Shown piece by piece: positions 25,253 to 33,057 of a DNA stretch of 38,868 nt. The notes under the pieces were generated by a model. It did no database searches. It saw only the letters and a program-made list of their open reading frames with translations, and was not told where the DNA came from. Position 1 is the stretch's first letter; each line of letters begins with the position of its first letter. The stretch lies in assembly GCF_000337135.1 (NCBI RefSeq), contig NZ_AOIN01000063.1, positions 1 to 38,868 on the forward strand, written 5' to 3'. Position numbers and translations under genes: made by a program. The DNA is from Natrialba chahannaoensis JCM 10990 (lineage in GTDB: Archaea > Halobacteriota > Halobacteria > Halobacteriales > Natrialbaceae).

Positions 25253-26695
25253 GAACGCCAGCATGCCAGCATCCGTCGCGAAGTAAGCGATGTAGTAGAT
25301 GATGAACGCGACGACGAGCGCCCATTGGCCGAGCGAGATGTCAGCGCGCTCGCCCACTGCAGTCTTGATCAGCGGGTAGCTCATGATCCCGGCGGCCAGT
25401 CCGTTCGCGATCGAGGCCGTCAGCGGCATGATCGTAATCGTGAGTCCGCTCGAGATCAGCCAGGCTGGGTCGTTCCAGTCGATGTCAGCAACGCCCTGGA
25501 GCATGATGATACCGACCACGACCAGTGCGATATAAATCGCATACCGCGGAATCGCGCCCATCAGCGGGACGACCAGCAATGAGAGCGCGAAGAGGCCGGC
25601 GACGACCAGCGCGGTGAAGCCGGTTCGACCGCCCTCTTCGAGTCCGGTCGAGGATTCGATGAACGTCGTCACGGTCGAGGTACCGATCATCGCACCGACG
25701 GTCGTGCCGACTGCGTCGGCCATCAGCGGGCGCTCCATCTCGGGCAGGTTGCCCTCCTTGTCGAGGAAGCCGCCGATCTGGGAAACGCCGATGAGCGTGC
25801 CGGCGGTGTCGAAGAAGTCGACGAAGAAGAACGTGAAGACGACCAGTGCGAAGACGAGTGGCTCGTCGGTGATCATACCGAGTCCGTCCACGAAGCCAGA
25901 GATGAGCGGCGTGAAGTCGTACTGGACACTGGTAATCATCTCGGCGATGCCGCTTAGTCCCTCGTTCGTAATCTGGTTGTACTCGTCTTCGGGCGCGAGT
26001 TCACCGGGTGCGACGACCCCGAGCAGGGTGAGCAGCCAGCCACTGATCGCGGTGAAGAGAATGCCGAGAACGATCCCACCCCGTACACCACGGGCGTAGA
26101 GAATAAACGTCAGCACCAGTCCAACGAGCGAGAGCGCAGCGACGGGACTCGTCGCGACGTTTCCGAGGTAGACCAGTGTCTCCGAGTCGGCGACAACGAG
26201 TTCGATCTCTTGTAGCCCGAGGAAGAGCAAGAAGACACCGATACCGGCCCCGACGGCGAACTTGACGGGTTCCGGGAACAGTTCGATGATGTACCGGCGT
26301 GCACCGACCGCGGTCAGTGCAATAAAGATGATCCCTTCGACGAACACGGCAGCAAGTGCGACTTCCCAAGGAACGCCGAGTCCGACGACGACAGTGTACG
26401 CGAAGAAGGCGTTCAACCCCATCCCGGGTGCGAGCCCGAACGGCCGGTCCGCCCAGAACGCCATCACGATCGTCGCGACGATCGATGCAAGAATCGTCGC
26501 AACGGCGATCATCTGCAGTGTCTGTGTCCGGTCGTAGCCGTCTATCTGGATTGCTTCGACCAGAATCATCGGGTTGACGACGATGATGTACGACATCGCC
26601 AGGAACGTTGTCAGCCCAGCGACCGCCTCGGTCGACAGGCTGGTGTCGTACTCATCGAATCCAAAGTAGTCCGCGATCGTTTCGGTGACCCCCAT
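25250..26695 (-). CDS. NCS2-family purine permease (AzgA-like)
   Basis: 481 residues with about 12-14 hydrophobic helices. The N-terminus ADYFGFDEYDTSLSTEAVAGLTTFLAMSYIIVVNP is the classic AzgA opening. FGLAPGMGLNAFFAY near 86-100, VDFFDTAGTLIGVSQIGGFLD near 297-317 and GTSTVTTFIESSTGLEEGGRTGFTA near 340-364 are the substrate-site motifs. It should bring adenine, guanine or hypoxanthine into the cell with H+ or Na+. The length is slightly longer than average. A TATA box lies 30-40 bp upstream. Confidence 0.93.
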   Translation of the reverse strand: MGVTETIADYFGFDEYDTSLSTEAVAGLTTFLAMSYIIVVNPMILVEAIQIDGYDRTQTLQMIAVATILASIVATIVMAFWADRPFGLAPGMGLNAFFAYTVVVGLGVPWEVALAAVFVEGIIFIALTAVGARRYIIELFPEPVKFAVGAGIGVFLLFLGLQEIELVVADSETLVYLGNVATSPVAALSLVGLVLTFILYARGVRGGIVLGILFTAISGWLLTLLGVVAPGELAPEDEYNQITNEGLSGIAEMITSVQYDFTPLISGFVDGLGMITDEPLVFALVVFTFFFVDFFDTAGTLIGVSQIGGFLDKEGNLPEMERPLMADAVGTTVGAMIGTSTVTTFIESSTGLEEGGRTGFTALVVAGLFALSLLVVPLMGAIPRYAIYIALVVVGIIMLQGVADIDWNDPAWLISSGLTITIMPLTASIANGLAAGIMSYPLIKTAVGERADISLGQWALVVAFIIYYIAYFATDAGMLAF

Positions 26696-26724
26696 ATTGG
26701 ATGGTCAAGCATATCCACAGCGCT

Positions 26725-26735
26725 TAGTTAAAAGT
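26725..26735 (-). promoter_or_regulatory. TATA box of the purine permease gene
   Basis: On the minus strand TTTTAACTAAG is centred about 35 bp before the ATG at 26695. Confidence 0.5.
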
Positions 26736-26859
26736 TCTTGTCTCGGTTTGGGGACACACATTCCATATTCGTGCATATATTCGGATGCTGTGGCAGAGAC
26801 GATAGTGTGGTAATTGACAAGATAGGAGAACAGTTCTCAACACGACGTGGGACGAACGT

Positions 26860-26867
26860 ATTTTATC
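26860..26867 (+). promoter_or_regulatory. TATA box of the trkA gene
   Basis: ATTTTATC is centred 26 bp before the ATG at 26890, preceded by a purine-rich GACGAACG that could serve as the BRE. It fits a leaderless transcript exactly. Confidence 0.65.
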
Positions 26868-26889
26868 TCGGGGCGTGTACTGTGTTATC

Positions 26890-27540
26890 ATGAAGTTCGT
26901 CATCGTTGGGTATGGCCGCGTGGGCTCTCGAACCAGTCGGATCCTCAGCGAGGAGGGGCACGATGTCGTCGTCGTCGATAACGACCCCGACCGAATCGAT
27001 CGGGCGAGCGGCGACGGCTTGGAAACCATCCAGGGCGACGGCGCGGACGAAGCCGTCCTCATCGACGCCGGCATCGAAACCGCAGACGCAATCGGAGCGT
27101 TCACACCCGACCTCAACGCCAACTTCGCCGCCTGCATGGTCGGCAATCACCACGACTGTCGGACCGCCCTGCGAATTGACGAAGATTACCGCGAGGAAAT
27201 CTACACCAGATACGCCGACGAAGTCGACGAAGTCATCTACCCCGAACGTCTCGGCGCTGCCGGCGCGAAGACCGCCATGCTCGGCGGCGACTTCAACGTC
27301 GTCACCGATCTCGCAACGACCCTCCAGCTTACCGTCCTCGAGATCCCCGATGGCTCGGCCGCAGTCGGAAAGCGCATGAGTGAACTCGAGTTACCCGAGT
27401 CGGCGCGGATCTATGCCCACGGACGAGCCCGCGAGTCGCTGACGATCCCGCTTCCGGGGACGGAACTCGAGGCGGGCGACGAGGTCGCGGTCGTAACGGA
27501 GACGAGTAGTGCAGACGAGGTGCGGGCGGCGTTGCAGTAG
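26890..27540 (+). CDS. trkA: TrkA-type K+ channel/transporter regulatory protein
   Basis: 216 residues from the ATG at 26890; an upstream GTG at 26875 lies downstream of the TATA box but would add five residues. The RCK_N domain (1 to about 130) starts MKFVIVGYGRVGSRTS with the nucleotide motif GYGRVG at 7-12 and the acidic residue Asp30 that contacts NAD ribose. The RCK_C domain (about 135-216) contains VLEIPDGSAAVGKRMSELELPESARIYA and GTELEAGDEVAVVTET. It binds NAD(H) or ATP and gates a K+ uptake channel, central to the salt-in strategy of haloarchaea. No trkH membrane partner is next to it, so it must work with one elsewhere or with another channel. Confidence 0.93.
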   Translation: MKFVIVGYGRVGSRTSRILSEEGHDVVVVDNDPDRIDRASGDGLETIQGDGADEAVLIDAGIETADAIGAFTPDLNANFAACMVGNHHDCRTALRIDEDYREEIYTRYADEVDEVIYPERLGAAGAKTAMLGGDFNVVTDLATTLQLTVLEIPDGSAAVGKRMSELELPESARIYAHGRARESLTIPLPGTELEAGDEVAVVTETSSADEVRAALQ

Positions 27541-27652
27541 TGCAGACCTGTTGTCGGCTATATTACAGTGGTAGGCGTGGTTTTGGGCCGGTATTGTCGT
27601 GGCGACGGACGAGACGGGTACTCGAGTGCACCCGACAAACCAACGAACAACG

Positions 27653-28795
27653 TTACTCAGCGGTCTTGTCGAGGCGGAACACGAGAATATTTTGGTGGAC
27701 CATCGAGGGGACGAACGAGAACGGATAGCCGTAGACGTGGAGGTCTTTTGTCGGATCGTACCAGACGAGGTTGGCCGCGAGGGTGACGGGCGCGGTCGAT
27801 TCGATCGCTCGTGCGAGATCGGCCGAGAGGAACTTGTAGGATTGGTCGCGGTACATGTCGCCGATGAAGACGACGATGTGGCCGTCGGGGGCGACGGCGT
27901 CGGTGAAGCGGTCGAATTTGGTGGCCATGTCGGTGAGCCAGTCGTCTTTCGTCGCGGTTTTGGGTGTGTCTCCCGCAGTGTCGGCTTCGTCTTCGGTAGT
28001 TTCGGCTGCGTCTCCCACAGTCTCCGTTGTGTTTCCGGTGGGCTCTGTGCCGTCTTCTATCTCTGCCCCGGCATCTCCCGTCTCGTCCACGTCGAACGAC
28101 CCCAACTTACTCTCTCGCGTCTCGTGGACGTTGCGCGTCTGCTCGAGTTCGTCCATATGCCAGTAGGGGACGTCAGTCAGCAGGAGGTCGACGCTGTCGT
28201 CGTCGAGTTTCGCGATCAGGTCCGCACAGTCGCCGTGGCGCATCTCCTGCGTGGCGAGTGCGGGTTCCCCGCGGGCGCGACGCTCCTCGTTTTCCTTCTC
28301 GAGTACCTCGGCGTAGATTTCGGTCCAGCGCTCGGTTCGTTCGAAGCCGATCGCGTTCCGGAGTCCGGTTCCCTCGTGTTCGCAGAAACTCGCACCGAGG
28401 AGGGTGCCGCCGACGCCGGCGAACGGGTCCAGGACGGTATCGCCGGCCTTGCTGAACCGTCCGATAAGTTCTGCACAGAGTCGGGGTGGTTTCTGCCCGC
28501 CGTGTTCGCTTCGCAGGTCGTGCTGGACATCCGGTGGGTACCCCTCCGAGATCACCGACTTGGTCGCGTACTTCCACTCCTTGCCAGTGAGGTCGTTGAC
28601 TCGATTTCGCTCGTCGTAGATGCCTCTTCCCTCGACGTAGTGCTGATGAGCAGCAAGGTCATCGGTGTCGATGACCTCGCCGTCTTCGACCGGCAAGGAC
28701 TCATCACGAGCACGTTCGGCGTCGAACGTGCCGTCGTCGTCGGTCAAGAGTCGGCTCTGTCGGTGTCTCTCCGTCCCGTCACCCTCGTCTGCCAT
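27653..28795 (-). CDS. DNA methyltransferase of the N4-cytosine/N6-adenine type (no endonuclease nearby)
   Basis: 380 residues. The order is an N-terminal region with QKPPRLCAELIGRFS (about 101-115, motif X-like), then the SAM-binding motif DPFAGVGGT at 123-131, and IGFERTERWTEIY. The catalytic motif is TDVPYWH at 207-213, where DVPY stands in place of the usual DPPY. Later, GHIVVFIGDMYRD and VWYDPTKDLHVYGYPFSFVPSMVHQNILVFRL end the domain. An acidic Thr/Gly/Glu-rich insert (about 233-283) directly follows the catalytic motif, unusual for this fold. It should methylate exocyclic amino groups in DNA; an RNA target cannot be excluded. No restriction gene is adjacent, so it is probably an orphan. 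Confidence 0.83.
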   Translation of the reverse strand: MADEGDGTERHRQSRLLTDDDGTFDAERARDESLPVEDGEVIDTDDLAAHQHYVEGRGIYDERNRVNDLTGKEWKYATKSVISEGYPPDVQHDLRSEHGGQKPPRLCAELIGRFSKAGDTVLDPFAGVGGTLLGASFCEHEGTGLRNAIGFERTERWTEIYAEVLEKENEERRARGEPALATQEMRHGDCADLIAKLDDDSVDLLLTDVPYWHMDELEQTRNVHETRESKLGSFDVDETGDAGAEIEDGTEPTGNTTETVGDAAETTEDEADTAGDTPKTATKDDWLTDMATKFDRFTDAVAPDGHIVVFIGDMYRDQSYKFLSADLARAIESTAPVTLAANLVWYDPTKDLHVYGYPFSFVPSMVHQNILVFRLDKTAE

Positions 28796-28820
28796 CGTAT
28801 TCCGGAGTGAACGCCCAGTC

Positions 28821-28830
28821 TACTTAAATT
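28821..28830 (-). promoter_or_regulatory. TATA box of the methyltransferase gene
   Basis: AATTTAAGTA on the minus strand is centred about 30 bp before the ATG at 28795. Confidence 0.55.
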
Positions 28831-28860
28831 CCGAACACTGGGCTTTCGATTGCAGCCACC

Positions 28861-28868
28861 AGTTATAG
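28861..28868 (+). promoter_or_regulatory. TATA box of the holin-like gene
   Basis: AGTTATAG is centred about 29 bp before the ATG at 28894. It lies 31 bp from the TATA box of the divergent methyltransferase gene, a compact divergent promoter. Confidence 0.5.
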
Positions 28869-28893
28869 CCACCAACTTGTCGTCCAGTTAGTC

Positions 28894-29142
28894 ATGTCTG
28901 GATCGATCGATACGCGCGCACTCGGACTCGCGTCCGGTATTTTCTGGGCATTGCTCGTTGCCGCCCTCGAACTGACGGCCGACACCCAGTATGGGGAGCG
29001 CTGGCGGTTGCTCTTGGAGGATATCTATCCGGGATACGATCGAACGCCCGGCGACCTCCTCTGGGGGACGACGCTGGCGTTCGTCGATGGGTTCAGTGCC
29101 GGATTCTCGTTTGGCTGGCTGTACAATCGCTTCGCGGAGTAA
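28894..29142 (+). CDS. Small two-helix membrane protein (haloarchaeal 'bacteriophage holin'-like family)
   Basis: 82 residues with two hydrophobic helices: ALGLASGIFWALLVAALEL (about 9-27) and LLWGTTLAFVDGFSAGFSFGWLYNRF (about 55-80). The loop GERWRLLLEDIYPGYDRTPGD lies between them. Databases often label this haloarchaeal family as a phage holin, but there is no phage gene nearby, so I treat the name as a label only. It is divergent to the methyltransferase and convergent to the small TRAM-like gene, and the gap to the latter is filled by a heptamer array. Confidence 0.75.
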   Translation: MSGSIDTRALGLASGIFWALLVAALELTADTQYGERWRLLLEDIYPGYDRTPGDLLWGTTLAFVDGFSAGFSFGWLYNRFAE

Positions 29143-29144
29143 CC

Positions 29145-29186
29145 CGCGAGTCGCGGACCGCGGATCGCGGATCGCGGGTCGCGGCT
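29145..29186. repeat. Heptamer tandem array (CGCGGAT family, six units) filling a convergent gap
   Basis: The units are CGCGAGT, CGCGGAC, CGCGGAT, CGCGGAT, CGCGGGT and CGCGGCT: 42 bp in six 7-bp steps. It begins 2 bp after one gene's TAA and ends at the first base of the convergent gene's stop triplet. Confidence 0.88.
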
Positions 29187-29461
29187 TAACTCGTGTACGA
29201 GCTCTCGCCGACGATTTCGAGGAATTCGCCGCGCCCAGTAGCGTCCGTCTCGTCGAACTCGGTAACGCGAACGCGAACGCGCTTTTCGACTGTCGTCGGC
29301 CCAGCTCCCTCGACGATCAGGTGCGTATCCCCAATGTAGACGTGTCCGTTTCCGTCACTGTTCGACTCCGCGACGAAGACATCCAGTTCGTCGCCCGCTG
29401 TGAGCGATGGGGTCGTGTCGCGGAACTGCCATCCCTTGAGGTACTTTTTGAAGATGCTCAT
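29186..29461 (-). CDS. Small beta-rich protein, TRAM-like, coupled to NhaC
   Basis: 91 residues: MSIFKKYLKGWQFRDTTPSLTAGDELDVFVAESNSD followed by GNGHVYIGDTHLIVEGAGPTTVEKRVRVRVTEFDETDATGRGEFLEIV. The pattern of GDELDVFV, GDTHLIVEG, EKRVRVRVTEFD and GRGEFLEIV looks like a TRAM/OB-type barrel, which binds RNA in other haloarchaeal small proteins. It lacks catalytic motifs. The ATG overlaps the NhaC stop codon by 4 bases (ATGA), so it is translated from the NhaC transcript. Whether it regulates the antiporter is unknown. Confidence 0.75.
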   Translation of the reverse strand: MSIFKKYLKGWQFRDTTPSLTAGDELDVFVAESNSDGNGHVYIGDTHLIVEGAGPTTVEKRVRVRVTEFDETDATGRGEFLEIVGESSYTS

Positions 29462-31029
29462 ATGCGTGCCACCTCCTCACTTTCGCGGTCGATAATATAC
29501 TCCCGCCCAAAGCCAGTCAGCGCTGCGACGACGAAGACCGCCACCAGCAGCCAGCCCTGGAAAACGAACGGGACGACGTCGATCGGCGTCACTAGCATCC
29601 CAGTGTCGAACCAATCGTAGTTCCCCGGGAGCTCCTGCATCGCGGTATACCCTGCGAGCACGCCACCCGACCACGGGAAGATGTAGCCAAGCGCCGCCGT
29701 CTGGGCATCAAGAATGTTCGCCCGCCGGTAGCCGTTCAGGTTGAACCGCTCGCCAATCTTCGAGATGTACGGACCGATCGCAACCTCTGCGGCCGTGTTG
29801 ATCGTGATAACCGCGTTGATCAGCGCCGCCGAACCAACCATCGTGAGCTCGGCGTTGCGAACGTTCGTCGCCAGATTCTCGATCGACCAGTCCAGAATCG
29901 CCTGAAAGGCACCGCCACGGATCATAATCTGGGCCGCCGCGATGATCAACAGGACGAGAATTGCCAGCTCGAAGAAGCCGGCCGCTCCTTCGATGAGGCT
30001 CCCGCTGACGCTGACTGCGTTGGGATCGTCAACGATCGTCAGGAACGGCAGGAACTCGAGTGGCTCCGCGAACGGAGCGTCCGCTGGTGCGTTGAAGGTG
30101 ACGATGTCGCCAACCGTCATCAGGTTGAGCGTGAGGCTAGAGATCACGGCGACAACGATGCCCCACGAAATCGCCTCGACGATGTGGCGGCCGGCGACGG
30201 CAGCGCCGATGACGACGCCCATCGAGATGAGGTGGACCAGTCCGATGGGGTCGCTTTCCTCAACGAGCAATTGCTGGGCCCCACCGCCAATGTCGAGTCC
30301 GGTCATGTACTGGCCGGCGACGAGGTAGCCGGCAAAGGCGATGACTGCGGCGACGATCACGTACTTGAATCGAGAGGCGACGACGCCACCGATATCGGAG
30401 TCCTGTGTAACAGCACTGACAATGGTGGTATCGCTGACGGGTGCGAGGTTGTCACCGAAGATCGCTCCCGAGAGGATCGCCCCGAACAGGAGGACGGGGT
30501 CCGCGCCGAGCAACAGGCCGGCGGGGAAGAACAGGGTGACGAACGCGATCGCTGCGCCGTAACCTGTCCCGATCCCCGTGGTGAACAGTGCGGCGAGGAT
30601 GAACGTGACCGCGGGGAATAGCGTTGCGCCGATGCCACCGACATCGGCGAACCAGACGAGGCCGTCGACGAAGCCGCCGTCTTGTAGAACTTGGGCGAAC
30701 ATGCCGGCCCAGATCCAGGCGACGATAGCTGTCACGGCGACGGGTTGGGTCATGCCCTCGAAGATCGTGTTGGCGTAGTGCTTCCAGTCGCCACGCGCAA
30801 AGAACATGCCCAGAATCAATCCAACCAGAATGCCGACGACGAGGCCACCGGTGTCGGAGATGCGCCAGAGCGCAGTCTGTGCGATCGCCCAAACGATGAA
30901 GAACGCGATAGGGAACGCGCTCATACCACGACCACCGTAGAACTCGATCTGCGGGCCGTCGTCGCCAGTGTCCTGTACGAATGACTCACTCGGATCCGCG
31001 TCGGGTGAGTCACTGCTATCAGTACTCAT
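29458..31029 (-). CDS. nhaC: NhaC-family Na+/H+ antiporter (second copy)
   Basis: 523 residues with about 12 hydrophobic helices. The N-tail is acidic (about 1-30) and followed by GRGMSAFPIAFFIVWAIAQ. Family landmarks are FTTGIGTGYGAAIAFVTLFFPAGLLLG, GAIFGDNLAPVSDTTIVSAVTQDSD, INAVITINTAAEVAIGPYISKIGERFNLNGYRRANILDAQTAALGYIFPWSGG, and the closing helix. It is distantly related to the first NhaC protein at 18333-20048 and lacks its LLFFDDYANT phrase, so it is a different subgroup, closer to the MleN-like branch. It may therefore move organic anions with Na+ instead of simple Na+/H+ exchange. It is the first gene of a coupled pair with the TRAM-like protein. Confidence 0.88.
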   Translation of the reverse strand: MSTDSSDSPDADPSESFVQDTGDDGPQIEFYGGRGMSAFPIAFFIVWAIAQTALWRISDTGGLVVGILVGLILGMFFARGDWKHYANTIFEGMTQPVAVTAIVAWIWAGMFAQVLQDGGFVDGLVWFADVGGIGATLFPAVTFILAALFTTGIGTGYGAAIAFVTLFFPAGLLLGADPVLLFGAILSGAIFGDNLAPVSDTTIVSAVTQDSDIGGVVASRFKYVIVAAVIAFAGYLVAGQYMTGLDIGGGAQQLLVEESDPIGLVHLISMGVVIGAAVAGRHIVEAISWGIVVAVISSLTLNLMTVGDIVTFNAPADAPFAEPLEFLPFLTIVDDPNAVSVSGSLIEGAAGFFELAILVLLIIAAAQIMIRGGAFQAILDWSIENLATNVRNAELTMVGSAALINAVITINTAAEVAIGPYISKIGERFNLNGYRRANILDAQTAALGYIFPWSGGVLAGYTAMQELPGNYDWFDTGMLVTPIDVVPFVFQGWLLVAVFVVAALTGFGREYIIDRESEEVARI

Positions 31030-31127
31030 CGTAACACACGACGGTCGTTACGCGAAGTCAGGGATAGTGTTATCGATTCGCGTATGAAACTGACACACGC
31101 TTTACGTCTCGAGGCTGTAGGGGTGGT

Positions 31128-32133
31128 ATGAATATGCTCGTCGACGGAGAGTGGCGGACGGACGCACACGAACTGACGAATAACGACGGCTCGTTCGAGC
31201 GCCAGGAAACGACGTTTCGCGGCTGGGTACAGGATGACCCTGACGCCCGCTTCCAGCCCGAATCGGGCCGGTACCATCTCTACATCTCCTACGCGTGCCC
31301 GTGGGCACACCGTAACGCTCGTTATGCGTGCGCTGAAAGGACTTGAGGATGCCATTTCGGTGTCGGTGGTCGACCCCTACCGTGACGAGGACGGCTGGCA
31401 GTTTACACCCGAGAAGGAGGGCTGTACGCGTGATCACGTTCACGACGCCGACTACCTGCGAGAACTGTACGTCCGGGCCGATCCGGACGTGACCTGCCGC
31501 GTAACGGTGCCAGTCCTCTGGGATACCGATGAGGACACTATCGTCAACAACGAGTCAAAGGAGATCATGCGGATGCTCGACACTGAGTTCGACGAGGTCG
31601 CGGACCACACCGTCGACCTCTATCCGGACGGCTACCGGGAGGAAGTTGATCGGATCATCGACGAGATTTACGAGCCGATCAACAACGGCGTCTACCGGGC
31701 TGGCTTCGCGACCGAACAGGAGCCCTATGACGAGGCAGTCGACGAACTGTTCAGCGCGCTCACCCACTGGGACGACGTGCTGGCAGATCAGCGGTATCTC
31801 GCCGGAGACCGCCTGACCGAGGCCGATATCGCGATGTTCACGACGCTGGTTCGCTTCGATAATGTCTATCACACGCACTTCATGTGTAACGTCCAGTACA
31901 TCCGCGAGTTCGACAACCTGTGGCCGTACCTCCGAGACATCTATCAGACGCCAGGTGTTGGCGAAACGGTGAACATGGACCACATCACTGAACACTACTA
32001 CACGACCCATCCGGACGTGAACCCACATCGGATCATCGCCCGTGGGCCTGCTCTCAACTTCGACGCTCCGCATGACCGGGATGAACTAGCCGGCGAGCCG
32101 CCGGCTGCACTCGTCTCGTCTGCAAAGCGATGA
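31128..32133 (+). pseudogene. Glutathionyl-hydroquinone reductase-like GST, frameshifted
   Basis: Frame 1 begins at the ATG 31128 and runs through the active-site motif CPWAHR (Cys57), codon 62 ending at 31313. The rest of the protein is in the +1 frame from 31315 (TLVMRALKGLEDAISVSVVDPYRDEDGW) to the TGA at 32133. One extra base, the A at 31314 or 31315, joins the two; without it a normal protein of about 334 residues results. The family (Xi-class/YqjG-like) reduces glutathionyl or similar thiol adducts of quinones. Both halves look otherwise intact, so the lesion is very recent, or a sequencing error. Frame 1 ends in a TGA after 72 residues. A TTTACG box at about 31099-31104 may be its TATA. 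Confidence 0.85.
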
Positions 32134-32160
32134 GAGAAAGAGAGTAACGATCCGTCGCGA

Positions 32161-32394
32161 TCAGGCCCCGTTAGGCGAGTTGCGCTCTCGGTCCGCTGTC
32201 TCGGTTCGCCAGCGTTCATAGCTCGATTCCGGTGGGTCCTCGGCGACGAAGGCACGCCAGAGAAGCCACACAACCGCGATGACGGGCAGTGCCGGCAAGA
32301 GCAACAGGGCAATCGCCGCTGCCATCACGTAGCCGAATGCCGACATCTGTAGATTCGGCACGTAGCCCGTCGACTCGGACACTTTCGTGGACAT
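32161..32394 (-). CDS. Small single-helix membrane protein
   Basis: 77 residues. A polar N-terminus (MSTKVSESTGYVPNLQMSAFGY) leads to one long hydrophobic helix (about 22-47) and a charged tail. It resembles, from memory, a haloarchaeal DUF7535-type family with no known function. An ACCGA-TAT-TCGGT palindrome lies about 17-29 bp upstream of the ATG, where a TATA box would sit. It is convergent to the frameshifted GST gene. Confidence 0.65.
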   Translation of the reverse strand: MSTKVSESTGYVPNLQMSAFGYVMAAAIALLLLPALPVIAVVWLLWRAFVAEDPPESSYERWRTETADRERNSPNGA

Positions 32395-32490
32395 GCGCCA
32401 TCGTATGACCGTACCGATATTCGGTCTTTCGATCCCAGCGACGGCTCGCCCAAATCCGGAACCGCTGGTTCGACGACAGCACGCTACTGC

Positions 32491-32952
32491 TCACCGAAGG
32501 GAAAGCGTCCGTCGTCGCTGTCGGTGCCAGTATCGACCAGCACGAACGAGCGCCTCCACCAGCACGACACCCGCAAGGACGGCACCACAGACCAGCGTGA
32601 ACGCGACGATAACGATCACGCCACCTCCCTCCACGGCACCCGCCCACCGGAGATACGTGCTCAACGCCGCGAGAAACAACGTCAGCGTTCCCAGCAAGAC
32701 AGTAATCGGTGTCACACCGCGCATCTCTGCCGTTTGCAGGCGATGCAACACCACAAGCCCGAGCGACCCGGACACGACGAGCTCGGGCGACACTGGGACG
32801 GTGCCGGGAACAGGGAGAGGGACAGAACCGCCACTCAGCCACACCGGGTACGGCCGCGAAATCCCGGTAAACGCCACAGCTGCAACCGCGAGCACGAGCA
32901 CGGCAAGTCCGTAGTCCACGAGCCGAACCGAAGACCCGTCAATTCCCCCCAT
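32491..32952 (-). CDS. Four-helix membrane protein, unknown
   Basis: 153 residues from the ATG at 32950-32952; the frame is open to 33039 but the TATA box at 32982-32991 lies inside that extension. Helices: YGLAVLVLAVAAVAFTGI, VVSGSLGLVVLHRL, VTPITVLLGTLTLFLAALSTYL and VIVIVAFTLVCGAVLAGVVLVEAL. It ends in a basic tail. No catalytic motifs were seen, and I recognise no family. Confidence 0.7.
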   Translation of the reverse strand: MGGIDGSSVRLVDYGLAVLVLAVAAVAFTGISRPYPVWLSGGSVPLPVPGTVPVSPELVVSGSLGLVVLHRLQTAEMRGVTPITVLLGTLTLFLAALSTYLRWAGAVEGGGVIVIVAFTLVCGAVLAGVVLVEALVRAGRYWHRQRRRTLSLR

Positions 32953-32981
32953 TCCTATCGATTCTGGTCTTTCTCGTATTC

Positions 32982-32991
32982 CTATAAAAAC
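32982..32991 (-). promoter_or_regulatory. TATA box of the four-helix membrane protein gene
   Basis: On the minus strand GTTTTTATAG is centred about 34 bp before the ATG at 32952. Confidence 0.55.
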
Positions 32992-33057
32992 GTACGTGTG
33001 AACTCTCGTCGAGACGGACTCACACGGCTCGCCAACCACTGAGTGGCGGGAACCACG

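Noticed and set aside
27599-28810. 403-codon plus-strand frame over the methyltransferase gene
   Set aside because: Antisense shadow: the minus-strand frame has clear methyltransferase motifs and a TATA box, and this frame has neither.
28894-29142. Prophage, suggested by a holin-like protein
   Set aside because: No other phage gene is present, and the family is common as a chromosomal haloarchaeal membrane protein.
31310-31316. Programmed +1 frameshift in the GST gene
   Set aside because: There is no slippery codon, hairpin or SD-like stimulator visible, and the single added base is enough to explain the break.
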